DNA of 64,000 bases from Pholiota molesta (Eukaryota; Basidiomycota; Agaricomycetes; Agaricales; Strophariaceae). The stretch lies in contig JACGCK010000066.1 of the NCBI GenBank assembly GCA_014925825.1, forward strand, positions 185,101-249,100, written 5' to 3'. The position numbers were made by a program, and so were the translations under genes. Every line of letters starts with the position of its first letter. Position 1 is the first letter of the stretch. Shown one piece after another: positions 51,125 to 61,029 of the stretch. Below the pieces are notes generated by a model. The model worked only from the letters and a program-made list of their open reading frames with translations, searched no databases and had not been told where the DNA came from.

Positions 51125-52285
51125 TTAGTCCTCCATGTGTGGTTGTGATGGTGGGGGTGGGTCGTCGTGGTCGTTCGCGTGGTTTTCGCCCCCATCGTCC
51201 GTGTTCTCCATGACGGCGTCCTGCGTGCCATCGAGCGTTGTATCATTCGTGTTAACGAGTGAAGATGTAGTGCTAGCAACCGCGTTAGCGGTTGCATCGT
51301 CACTGCTGCTCGTGGGCAACGCGGCAGGAGGTGGGGGCGGAGGCGGCGGTGCGATTGCGGTGTTGGTGGTAATGGCTGTTGCAGCCAGCAATCTCGCACG
51401 TAACTCCGCGACACCCGCGTCGGCGTCGTTGCGCGAGCGCCCGGATAGGTAGCGGCGATATGGTGTATCGCCTGTCAGCAGCCATCCTCGCGCGTTGAGA
51501 CTAAACACCCCTCGTTGTTCCTCGGTGTCGAGGATTATATGCATACGGAGGATCTCGTCCTCCGTTGGGTGCCTCCAGCCATCCCATGCGGGTATCGCAG
51601 GCGGGGCGCCATATTGGTCAAGTCGGTGCAGGCGCTCATTGTCCTGCTCATCCAGTAGTGCCCTATCGAGGGCCGATCCATGGTAGTGCTGGTCCAAGAA
51701 TTGCAGCCCGTACAGATATGCGTGATCGACCCAATCGGTTGGGATGCAGTTATGAATGAGGACTTGGATGATGTCCTCAATCGTCATATTCGACGCATGG
51801 CGGTCGTCGATGACTAGGCGCTGGAACACGAACTGCGGGCCAGCTTGGGGGTGCATTGGTGCGCCTGGATTGTTGACGTTGTGCGCGGCAACAGCATCCG
51901 TGTAACGGAAAGGCATTGCAGTCAGTGCGGCGTACAGCCGCATGAAGACTGATCGCGCGTGGGAGTTGGCGGGGGCCAGCATCCTTCCGAGGCCATAACC
52001 GAACAGGGAGCGACGATGGATGCGGTAGGAGTGGTCCATGACCACCCCCAGGAATGGGTTGGATGAACCTGGCCGTCCATGTAGCATGATGTATTGACCC
52101 ATGACGTCCTGGTTCAACGATTCACGGGGATCAGGTGTGGGCATGCCCGCACCTCGTGTGCTGTTGGATGGGTTGCTCACTATTGCTCGAGAGAAGTCGC
52201 GTGCTATGGGTGCAGGTCCCATAAAGTGTGGCCCCACATCTGGTTGGTAGCTCTGGTTGAATCCAGAATCCATGAACGCGGCCAT
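51125..52285 (-). CDS. Accessory protein of the retrotransposon (ORF5), truncated at its N-terminus
   Basis: A 386-codon open frame, start MAAFMDSGFNQSYQPDVGPH at 52285 and stop at 51125. It corresponds to the later part of ORF5 of the complete element, beginning at its residue 146. No zinc knuckle, reverse transcriptase, integrase or known accessory motif is visible. Blocks: FSRAIVSNPSNSTRGAGMPT, VMDHSYRIHRRSLFGYGLGR, VFMRLYAALTAMPFRYTDA, IEDIIQVLIHNCIPTDWVD, WDGWRHPTEDEILRMHIILD, then a Pro-rich stretch and an acidic, Asn/Asp-rich tail. Unlike the copy in the complete element it has no frame break. I do not recognise the family. Confidence 0.7.
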   Translation of the reverse strand: MAAFMDSGFNQSYQPDVGPHFMGPAPIARDFSRAIVSNPSNSTRGAGMPTPDPRESLNQDVMGQYIMLHGRPGSSNPFLGVVMDHSYRIHRRSLFGYGLGRMLAPANSHARSVFMRLYAALTAMPFRYTDAVAAHNVNNPGAPMHPQAGPQFVFQRLVIDDRHASNMTIEDIIQVLIHNCIPTDWVDHAYLYGLQFLDQHYHGSALDRALLDEQDNERLHRLDQYGAPPAIPAWDGWRHPTEDEILRMHIILDTEEQRGVFSLNARGWLLTGDTPYRRYLSGRSRNDADAGVAELRARLLAATAITTNTAIAPPPPPPPPAALPTSSSDDATANAVASTTSSLVNTNDTTLDGTQDAVMENTDDGGENHANDHDDPPPPSQPHMED

Positions 52286-52307
52286 GGTGCGATCCCATAA
52301 CGCTGGG

Positions 52308-52499
52308 TGTCACGGGCGTGCCCCGTGACGCATCATATTATATCTTGTTTGGCATCACCCTCGGTGATGCCACTATTTAAGTACTTGCATTTGTAATCAG
52401 ACAGTAGATCTTTTTGCTTGTACCACGTAGTCTACCAATTATATTGGTTCTGGCTTAGTTTGTACAGCTTAAGAACTACCCGTAAAGCGCCTCTTTACA
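52308..52499 (+). repeat. LTR B, 192 bases (5' LTR of the complete element)
   Basis: Begins TGTCACGGGCGTGCCCCG and ends CTCTTTACA. It carries the same three hairpins as LTR A, and the TATTTAAG stretch in the middle could be part of a promoter. It abuts the inverted block on its left with no target-site duplication. Confidence 0.93.
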
Positions 52500-52578
52500 C
52501 TTTTTTAAGCCTTCCAAATAACTTGGAAAGACCCTTCCTTACCGAAGGAAAATCAAGATCTATTCTTGAACACACCCC

Positions 52579-53973
52579 GTGAAAATTTCACGTAACAGAA
52601 TGGCAGAAGGTGACCACCTGTCAACAGGTGGGAACTCCGAGGACCCACGCACTCCAGTGCCAGCAACACCGGAGTACGTGGGTACTACCACAACGTCGCC
52701 CAGCAGGACTCGTCCTGCAGGCACCGCATCGCAGCTCTCAGCTGTGGGCGCAGAGAGCGATCGTGGCTCTTTCCTGATGAGAGATATCAGGCAGCCACAA
52801 CCTCGGACATCAACCGAGGGATCTGAGGCGATCGGTCAACGATCGCACGATATCGACGATGGCGTCGATCTCGCCAGACTAACGAATGGTCTCGAAGACC
52901 AGATCGAGCTTGTATGGAATATACACAACGTCGATCGAGATGATCGACGACAAGTACTGCGAGCAATGGCGACGCAGTACGTCATACAAGCTATACACCA
53001 CTCAGGTCAACATATACCTGAGGGATCAGAGAGATGGATATCTCTAATCATCGTGACCTTGACACGTATCGCGAAGCGATACGAATTGATTCGAAACGAC
53101 AAGAGGAGTTCAAGGGCATCCACACCAATGTCCCCCGTCTTGATCCAAACACCATCAGTGGTACCAACACTGACACATCGAGGAGGGTCAACGACCACGT
53201 CCCCTCCCACGGCATCACGAATGGTCGGAGAACCATTTACGCACTCATCCCCCACGTTGGAAATGGCAAGGGCGGGTCTCGACGAACCACGACGATGGGA
53301 CGAAACGAACGAACAGTACCAGAGACGACGCGCTGCGTCTAACCGCCTACAAGCTCGCGAGACGAGCGCGGTACCATTATATACCGCAACCAACAATGTG
53401 GGCGAAGCCCCCAACACGGATAATCGGGTAACGTACCCAAACGTTACCGTAAGAACGCCGAGGGCTATGAATTGGAAGGACAGAGTCGCCTACCAACGCC
53501 TCAGGCGAGACGACATTAATAGAACTGGTGAATCGTTAATCGATGACCAGGGCGTCGAGTTACGAGGACCAAACGCATACGACCTGGATTATCCAGGAGA
53601 ATCATTAGGAAATGATGCACCGACACAGGTTAAATTCGAGGAGGTCAACGACCTCCCGGAAAGGATAATCAGTCCTGACCGACGCGACGACTATCGCGAA
53701 GAACGACGTGATAACTACCGTGAAGAACGACGCGACGATTATCGCGAAGAACGACGTGATAACTACCGCGAAGAACGACGCGACGAATATCGTGAGGAAC
53801 GACGGAAGTATGGCCCACGGGACCATACCCCAAAGTCAGCAGTACGGTTCAGCTTTGAGCCAAGAGACAGCGAGGTCTTGGACCTCGGCACCGCTCCCGC
53901 AACCAATCGACATTTTAGTCGAGGATACTCAACACCGAGGTCGCTCGGACCTCGCCACGACGCCCTGGCGTAG
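52579..53973 (+). CDS. Retrotransposon ORF1 (upstream of gag), function unknown
   Basis: 464 codons in one frame, stop TAG at 53971-53973. An alternative start is the ATG at 52600. The N-terminus is Ser/Thr/Pro/Arg-rich. A predicted helical segment is around DLARLTNGLEDQIELVWNIH and QVLRAMATQYVIQAIHHSGQ. Residues about 370-412 form five tandem copies of an eight-residue unit (D/N/E)YREERRD. No capsid or zinc-knuckle motif was found here; the capsid domain is in the next ORF in another frame, with a 29-base gap. It may be the N-terminal half of a Gag that was once fused. Confidence 0.65.
   Translation: MKISRNRMAEGDHLSTGGNSEDPRTPVPATPEYVGTTTTSPSRTRPAGTASQLSAVGAESDRGSFLMRDIRQPQPRTSTEGSEAIGQRSHDIDDGVDLARLTNGLEDQIELVWNIHNVDRDDRRQVLRAMATQYVIQAIHHSGQHIPEGSERWISLIIVTLTRIAKRYELIRNDKRSSRASTPMSPVLIQTPSVVPTLTHRGGSTTTSPPTASRMVGEPFTHSSPTLEMARAGLDEPRRWDETNEQYQRRRAASNRLQARETSAVPLYTATNNVGEAPNTDNRVTYPNVTVRTPRAMNWKDRVAYQRLRRDDINRTGESLIDDQGVELRGPNAYDLDYPGESLGNDAPTQVKFEEVNDLPERIISPDRRDDYREERRDNYREERRDDYREERRDNYREERRDEYREERRKYGPRDHTPKSAVRFSFEPRDSEVLDLGTAPATNRHFSRGYSTPRSLGPRHDALA
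53688..53813 (+). repeat. 24-base tandem repeat in ORF1 coding (D/N/E)YREERRD
   Basis: Five units of 24 bases with alternating synonymous changes (TATCGCGAAGAACGACG versus TACCGTGAAGAACGACG). The encoded peptide is strongly charged, a likely coiled or nucleic-acid-binding arm. Confidence 0.85.
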
Positions 53974-54002
53974 TTGAAGCTTCGGATCGTCACCGATCCA
54001 TC

Positions 54003-54971
54003 ATGGAGCAACGGCTTACTACACTGATTCATGAAGCTCTTAGCGTCAGGATATCTTATCCTGATGGTGTCAAATTTAATCAGAAACTCGACACCGGTGA
54101 AAAATACACCGGTTCATCCAAGTTCGCTGACTTGGAAAACTGGCTATCAGATTTAGCCTACAAGATGGCGGTGCGCCAGCTAGGAGGAAAAGAATTAGAC
54201 CGCATGCGAGTAATAATACTCGGTGAACACCTAGGTGGGGAAGCCCACGAGTGGTATATTCGTCATGTACTCAGTGTTAGTCGTACCAAACTCGGTTGGA
54301 CGTTCGAAGCTGTAATAATAGCTTTATACAACCGATTTATCCATGCTACGACAATGCAGGATGCACGCGAGGGCTTCAGGAAAGCCAAGTACTCCGCATC
54401 TCGCGGAGTACAAGCATACTATGACGAACTCATTGGGTTCGCCACAAACATGGCTGCCTACCCCGATGATTTCTCATTCATCGAAGTATTCCTTGAAGGA
54501 ATACCTAAGGACATGCGAACTGAGCTCCTCCGCGAGCGAGGATTATCACCTGAAGCTCACACTATGGAGGACTTCATTGCCTTCGCTATAGCACATGAAT
54601 CACGAGTCAAGACAGATGATTATTACAATCGCCGAGCGAGAATACACACCGCGCCGTCGACCGCAAAGCCCAATGAGGCGACGACCGATCGCCGTCGCCC
54701 GGGCTCGCAGAAAACACATCGACGCACAAATCATACATCGCCAAGGGAGGATCGACCCTCTCAACCAACCGCGACGAAAACGCCGCTGAAAGATAACCCA
54801 AGCCAGGAGGCTCCACGTAACAAAACGTGGAACAGAGCCTCTGGCAGTGGCAATACCCTGACATGCTTCAACTGCGGAGGTGAAGGACACTTCTCCAAGA
54901 CTGCCCACAACCCCAAAGAACAAGAGGGTCCATGTACGGGCAGCCCATTCCGAGGACACGCCCTCGGATAA
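54003..54971 (+). CDS. gag: Retrotransposon Gag (capsid with zinc knuckle)
   Basis: 322 codons, start MEQRLTTLIHEALSVRIS. The capsid-type domain includes KFADLENWLSDLAYKMAVRQ, HEWYIRHVLSV, WTFEAVIIALYNRFIH, ARQ-type REGFRKAKYSASRGVQAYYD and IEVFLEGIPKDMRTELL, as in retrotransposon gag families. A basic Pro/Thr/Arg-rich linker follows, then a zinc knuckle CFNCGGEGHFSK. The fourth ligand, normally Cys, reads as Ala in this frame; a TGC codon is present one frame over at 54902, so the frame shifts here through an indel or a programmed event. The continuation at 54880-55311 in another frame is acidic (DDADSCASDCEACAEDHDEG). Confidence 0.85.
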   Translation: MEQRLTTLIHEALSVRISYPDGVKFNQKLDTGEKYTGSSKFADLENWLSDLAYKMAVRQLGGKELDRMRVIILGEHLGGEAHEWYIRHVLSVSRTKLGWTFEAVIIALYNRFIHATTMQDAREGFRKAKYSASRGVQAYYDELIGFATNMAAYPDDFSFIEVFLEGIPKDMRTELLRERGLSPEAHTMEDFIAFAIAHESRVKTDDYYNRRARIHTAPSTAKPNEATTDRRRPGSQKTHRRTNHTSPREDRPSQPTATKTPLKDNPSQEAPRNKTWNRASGSGNTLTCFNCGGEGHFSKTAHNPKEQEGPCTGSPFRGHALG

Positions 54972-55291
54972 TGGAGACGCGACAGCGAACGATGGCGACG
55001 ACGCAGACAGCTGCGCGAGTGACTGCGAAGCATGTGCGGAAGACCACGATGAAGGCCAGACCTTCACCGACATCGAGGTCGAGGGTTACCAATCTGAGGG
55101 TTCCTCAGATTTCATGCGGGCGATGACTGTATCCCTGCCGACAGAAATGAGGACCCAGTCCCCGCAACCCGCGATCGCTTATCTGCGGTTAACGCAAGCG
55201 CCACTAAGGAGGAAATCCTTATGCGGAGGGTACGCGTGCGTACCTCGAACAATAGCCGTGTCCGACCTGTTGTACGCAACGAGGACAAAGA

Positions 55292-55714
55292 ATGTCTCGC
55301 GACATACTTGAAGGTCGGTGGCATGGGATGCATGGGTCCTCTGGGACTCAGGAAGCACCACAACTGGTATCACACCAACGTTTGCGCATGTCGCAGACAT
55401 CGTGGTGGACACCTATTAGACCACACATCCTCCAATTAGGCACAGTCGGGAGTCGATCAATGATTAAATACGGAGCGGATGTCCTCATCGACATCTTCGG
55501 GAAAATGTCGACGATATATGTCGACATCGCTAACTTTGATCGCTACGACATGATCGTAGGCACTCCTTTTATGCGACAGCATAAGGTCATCCTTAACTTC
55601 GTTACAAACGAAGTTATTATCGACGGTAAAGCACTGGCAGCGACGCGCGTCCAATTAAAGGACACAGATGGTCGTTTGAGGAGGTACAGAGCCTCCGAGA
55701 AAGTTAAGGAGTGA
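55292..55714 (+). pseudogene. pol: Retrotransposon aspartic protease region
   Basis: Contains LGTVGSRSMIKYGADVLIDI and FDRYDMIVGTPFMRQHKVIL, the flap and C-terminal portions of a retropepsin-like protease. The catalytic DTG(A/S) is not visible in this frame upstream, so the N-terminal part is either in another frame or lost. It lies between gag and reverse transcriptase, as expected in the gypsy order. Confidence 0.65.
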
Positions 55715-56357
55715 CTGCCTACCCCGAAAGCGACTGTGGAGGATATCGCGGACGCCGGAGATGGACTTAAAATGCCATCTCCGCTGTCGACCACCCAAAC
55801 ATGTTGCTGAGTGAGGAAGAGTTCTTATCTCTTCCCAAGGGGGGGATAAGGACAGAAAAAACGATATGGGTAAGACACGGGTAAGAAAACCCACAACAAA
55901 ACACACAAGAAACATGCAAAACCTGTCCCAAAAAGTATGGAAATACCATACTGCCAACCTACGTCATCACGAGTCAAGGTCGAAGACCTTGTAACAGATG
56001 AGGAGGACCAAAGACGCATGGACAACCTGGCCAAAGAAATCCAGGGAGACCAAGTTCCGAAAGAACGACAGTCGTTCTGGGATAGACCGACACCACCACC
56101 ACAATTCGAGTGGATGCCCGATCCACGAATGCCGACAGAATGGAACGCCATGGTATCAGATATGAGAAACAAATGATTGGGCGAGGTTCAGACCTCGCGG
56201 AGAGTGTTATCGAACACCAGAGGACGACGAAATATCCTCAACTCAAGAATTCACAGGGACTTGGTACCCTGATAACACGGAACGCGAACGACTGCATGCA
56301 CAATCAGTAGTCAGACTGGAGACACCAGTAGACGAATGGAGCACATCCATTCAAAAA

Positions 56358-58568
56358 TTGCGTGCAAGATTCGATGAACCCAAACGGAAACAGCCTCCGG
56401 ACAAGAAGCCGGACAGAAAAGGAAAAGGAAAAGCGACAGGCCTTTCCGAGGAAGACTATCCTCGATTACGCCAACAATGGCATGACGAGTTTCATGATAT
56501 GGTACAAGGCGTCAAGGAGGTTCTACCCCCCTTCAGAGAAGTAAACCATGAAATTCATCTAATTGAGGAAAACAAGCGGTACGCGTACCACATGCCTCGA
56601 TGCCCACTATCACTACGAGACGAGTTCTACGAAAAACTCAACCGATACGTGAACGCAGGATGGTGGGAAGCCAAATCGTGGCGCACAGGCCGCACCGATT
56701 ATGTGCATCCCCAAGAAGGATGGACGCCTTCGTACAGTAGTCGATGCACGACTACGAAACGACAACACAGTAAAGGATGTTACGCCTCTACCCGACCAAG
56801 ACGTCATACGTAGGACGTCGCGCGAGGAAAGATCAGATCGAAAATCGATCTGGCCGATGCATATGAACAAGTCAGGGTACGCCCTGAAGATGTACATAAA
56901 ACGGCATTTGCAACAATTGCTGGGACATACGTTAGCAACGTTATACAGCAGGGCGACTGCAATGCCCCTGCCACATTCCAGCGCCTAATGACGTCCATAT
57001 TCAGGGACGCCATCGGCCGCTTCATGCACGTATATCTGGATGACATATTCATCTTCTCAGATAGTGTCGAGGAACATGAAAGACACCTCAAATATGTATT
57101 CGAGCGCTTACGCGCTAGTCAGCTGTTTTTGAAATGGAAAAAGTGCGAATTATACGCCGAAAGAATCGATTGCCTTGGTCATATCATCGACGACCAAGGA
57201 ATACACCCTGACGCGGACAAGTTATCACGCATACGCGAATGGCGAGTACCGCGGAATTACAACGACATCCAACGATTCGTTGGGCTAGTCAACTATGTAG
57301 GAAATTTCCTACCCAATATATCTGCCTATACCGGGCCTCTCCTCGCGATGACAATGAATGGCGCGCCATTCCACTGGAGACCACTACATCAGCGATGCTT
57401 TGACATGATCAAACGAATATGCTGCAAGACGCCGATCATACGACCCATCGACCCGAAATCCGGTGAGCCTATATGGCTCATATGCGATGCGTCGAAAACG
57501 GGCGTTGGAGCAATGTATGGACAAGGTCCATCCTGGCAACAATGCAGACCCGCCGGATTCATGTCCAAAAAGTTCACTAGCGCCCAGCAAAACTATGCTG
57601 TACATGAGCTCGAGACACTGGCCATACTAGAATCCCTAATAAAGTGGGAGGACAAGCTAGTAGGACACCGCCTACATGTCATCACAGACCATAAAGCTCT
57701 TGAATTCTTCAAGACACAGGTGAACTTATCCCATCGGCAACGCCGATGGACGGATTACATGTCGCGATTCGACTTTGACATCACATACATCAAAGGGGAA
57801 TATAACAAGGCGGCGGACTGCTTATCTCGATACTACGAGAACGATACTAGCGCCGACGTCTACGAGCCCCATGAATACGTTCGCGCAGACGCAAGAATTG
57901 ATCCGGAAGGAGAAGATCTCCCGGTTGAACGGACTCGAGAGATTAAGGAGCGCGTAGTCGAGCTGAGGGCGATGCAAGCTAGGGAACTGCGACGCAGTAG
58001 GCGCCTGAATGACAAGCGCGAAGAGCGCGAACACGAAGCGCAAGAGATGAAAGAGGCCGAGGGCCTCAATGACTTGGATCACGATAGTGATATGGCGACC
58101 CGCGCGAGTTCTGCCGGAGCGAACCACGAGGACATGAGCCTCGGAGAGGCACTATTCAACAGGAATAATGTGCCCGCGCCAAAGCTGCCAAATGATGACG
58201 AGTTCATCACAAAAATAAAAGCAGCATATGCCAACGACAAACTGTTCTCGCTGGTCATGGACCAGCCATCAGAACATCCCGCCTTTGAAATAAAGGATGG
58301 GATAATATGGTTCACGAACCATAACGAAAACCGCGTAACGTGCGTACCACGCGAGCGCGAACTCATAACCAAGGTTCTCACTCAGGCCCACGAAGTTGTC
58401 GGTCATTTCGGAACAACGCACATCCGAATACATACGGAGATGGTATTGGTGGCCACAGATCGCCAAGGACGTGCGCGAGTTCTGTCGAACGTGCGAGTCA
58501 TGTCAGAGGTCGAAGACCTCAACACGACCACCCGCTGGAAAGCTCCACACACTGCCCGTACCAACTAA
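56358..58568 (+). pseudogene. pol: Reverse transcriptase and RNase H region, frame-broken
   Basis: The reading frame starts in 56358-56813 (LRDEFYEKLNRYVNAGWWE), passes into a different frame at 56701-56988 (CIPKKDGRLRTVVDARLRND), and is restored at 56988-58568. That last stretch has the palm motif VYLDDIFIFSD, then ERIDCLGHIIDDQGIHPD and WRVPRNYNDIQRFVGLVNYV. RNase H begins around WLICDASKTGVGAMYGQG, with VHELETLAILESLIKWED and HVITDHKALEFFKTQ. Further downstream is a Glu/Arg-rich spacer (RELRRSRRLNDKREEREHE). The catalytic residues of both activities are present, but the frame breaks make this copy unlikely to give a full polyprotein. Confidence 0.9.
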
Positions 58569-59672
58569 ACCTTGGGACTCGATAGGAATGGACTTCATTG
58601 GTCCATTCCCTGAATCCAAAGGATTTAACTACCTTTGGGTAATTATATGCCGAATGACAAGTATGGTTCACTTAATACCAGTGAACACAACCACAACGGC
58701 ATCAGAACTTTCATGGATATACCTACGAGAAATCGTGAGGCTACACGGCCTACCAAGCACGATCGTCAGCGATCGAGACTCGAAGTTCACTTCGCGATGG
58801 TGGCGTGAGCTCCATAAGATATTAGGCACGCGCCTATTAATGTCGACATCATTCCATCCGCAGACTGATGGACAGACTGAGCGTGCCAATAAGAACGTTG
58901 GACAAATTTTCGTACTCTGGTCCATGCAAACCAGAAAAACTGGGTTGATAAAGTGGCAATGACCGAATTCGCGATAAACGCGAGCATATCGGAAACCACG
59001 AAATATGCACCGTTCGAACTGAATGGAGGATACATGCCCTCCATGATCCGCGAAATTCGAAGTAACGAGGGCGTCGCGAAGGGTATTAGGTCCTTCGCAG
59101 AGGCTGCCCTCGAGCACCTAGCCGAGGCGCATGACGCGATTATTGAAGCGCGCGCGCTACAAACACATCACTCAAATAAACGTCGTGGCGAGGAACTTGC
59201 CCTCGCAACAGGAGACTTGGTATATTTATCGACCAAGAATTTGAAAATAGCAAAGAGCAGAGCGCGGAAGCTCTGCCCGAAATACATTGGACCATATCGT
59301 GTATTGATGGCATACCCCAAGACATCGACATACACTTTGCAATTGCCTACAGCTCTGCAAACACGCAGGATTAATCCTACATTCCATGCCTCGCTACTGA
59401 GGCCCTACCACCCATCCGATGACGCGCTATTCCCTAACAGGGCTCAGCCAGAGCCCTATGACTTCGGCGCCGCCGACGATCAGGAATGGTTCGTAGACGA
59501 TATACTGGGCCATCGGTGGACAACTGATGGCCACATCGAATATGAGATTCGATGGAGTGCCGGCGACACTACATGGGAACCCCATGCCGAATGCAAGGAC
59601 CTAGAGGCCTTGGACCGATACCTCGAAATGCAGGGCGCTAGACGGCCCTCGCAGCTATCTAAGCGGACATGA
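58396..59672 (+). pseudogene. pol: Integrase with C-terminal chromodomain, frame-broken
   Basis: The zinc-binding HHCC region straddles a frame break (HEVVGHFG...IH then FCRTCESCQRSK). The catalytic core has MDFIGPFPESKG, VSDRDSKFTSRWW and HPQTDGQTERANK, giving the D, D and E positions. A second break near 58950 leads to AINASISETTKYAPFELNGG, the GPYRVL region (PKYIGPYRVLMAYPKT), and a chromodomain (WFVDDILGHRWTTDGHIEYE, IRWSAGDTTWEPH), stop at 59672. Chromodomains on integrases can steer insertion to particular chromatin. The two frame breaks are single-site indels. Confidence 0.9.
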
Positions 59673-59825
59673 GCCGGCCCGACACGCGATCACGAGACCG
59701 CAATCGTGAGAACGATTTGGACGGAGTTCCAAAAATTTAATCGCGTCGAAATCGACAAGGCCCTGCATCCCTCCTTATACAACACCCACCCACCACACCC
59801 CATCGCCTACCCACTCATTCCAACT

Positions 59826-61029
59826 ATGGCACAGCGCGGCGACTGGCAGCAAGGGCGTGGACAGCGAGGCGGACGCGGCCGGAGCCGCGGACAGCAGATC
59901 CGAGGCGGGGCTGGATCTGGTAGGGGGGGAACGGGGGCGCTCAGCGCCACTTTTCCGACCCCTTCCAGCAAACGGCCCCCACATACCAAAATCCATTTGG
60001 AGGGTACTACCCTCCTGGACCACCGATGATGGGACAATCCCATCCACCACCACCAACGATGGGGCAACCCCATCCCTCATACAATCAACCAGGTGGATCC
60101 TACCACCCCCCACCACCAAACCATGGAGGATACCATCCCCACCCACGAGAAACGCACCCGGCCCGAGCCTGACGCGCACGCAATCAGACCAACCCCCTCA
60201 CCCTAGGGACAATGGCAACAGAACGCCCCCTAGGAAGAACAAGGGGAAACAGAGAGCACGGAGTGTGGACTCAGCGCCACAGGATGACGAGGACGAGGCA
60301 ACCAAGCGCCTCAATGAGCGGCTACTCAGAGCAGGGATCTCGATGTCCCTAGAAGGAGACGAGCCCGATGATGAGACGGCCATCCTCATCAACGAGATCC
60401 TCCTACGCCTGGAAGCAGCCCGAGCGGAGGTGGACCACCTCCGCACAGCGAATGCGACTCTCAGGAAGGGCCGCAAACGAGAAGCGCCATCCGAAGAGGA
60501 CCGCGATGAAGAACAACGCCCCCCAAAACGGCGTGACTTCCAAGCCAGCGAGGACGGAGGGTCCTCGTACACCCATACACCCAACCCACCTGTAGGGCAT
60601 GCCCTACCACCAGCACCACACGACGAGCGCGTAGAGAGGGCCGGACCCTCACAACCGCGACGAAACATGCGCGCGTCGTCGTCGCGCCAGCCGCGATACG
60701 AAACGAGGGACCCACCCTCAGCGTACGAAGAGGACATCAAGATGGACACGGATGCGTACATCCCGTTCGTACCAAGGGGATTCGGACCAGTGACACTCGT
60801 CACGATGCCACCCAGCTACCCCGCCCCGCCTGCCGTCGAGAACGACCCAACAATCGAGCGGGCATCGCCCCCTCGCGACTCCGACGAAAGCTCGAGCGAT
60901 GAGTCTGTTGAGTTGTGGGACGAAGACCCACAAAGCATTGCTCGCGCGCAGGGCGGTGACTGGCCATCAGAGGCGGACCTCAGGAATCGCCGAAAGCACA
61001 ATCGCGACGTGAAGGAAGAGAAGGAGTGA
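59826..61029 (+). CDS. Retrotransposon ORF4: RGG-rich start, acidic and coiled-coil body, unknown function
   Basis: Begins at MAQRGDWQQGRGQRGGRGRS (59826), an RGG-type nucleic-acid-binding stretch. A Pro/Tyr/His/Gly-rich low-complexity part (near YPPGPPMMGQSHPPPP) follows in another frame. The body in frame 59857-61029 has an acidic run and a likely coiled coil (ETAILINEILLRLEAARAEV), basic KRKR-type patches, and DDETAILI. The end overlaps the start of ORF5 by four bases (61026-61029), so the two could be translated together. No known domain recognised. The frame switches near 59940-60180 suggest small indels; the boundaries are uncertain. Confidence 0.55.

Larger units (their letters stand above)
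50842..52307 (-). mobile_element. Truncated inverted copy of the LTR retrotransposon (3' end plus LTR)
   Basis: This 1.47 kb block is the reverse complement of the right-hand end of the complete element (61439-62938). It contains that element's 3' internal sequence, the polypurine tract, and an LTR. It stops exactly where the left LTR of the complete element begins (52308). In the complete element the corresponding point is followed leftward by unrelated-looking internal sequence, so the join is a breakpoint. The shared ACACCC at the join suggests microhomology. The copy is truncated: everything upstream of position 61439 of the complete element is missing. Confidence 0.9.

Noticed and set aside
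51135..51452. Open frame antisense to retrotransposon ORF5 (inverted copy)
   Set aside because: Shadow of the Pro-rich and Asn/Asp-rich tail of ORF5. The minus-strand frame is longer and shared with the other copy.
52500..52560. tRNA primer-binding site next to the left LTR
   Set aside because: No stretch matching a tRNA 3' end was recognised. The sequence contains another hairpin (CTTCCAAATAACTTGGAAG), so self-priming is possible but not shown.
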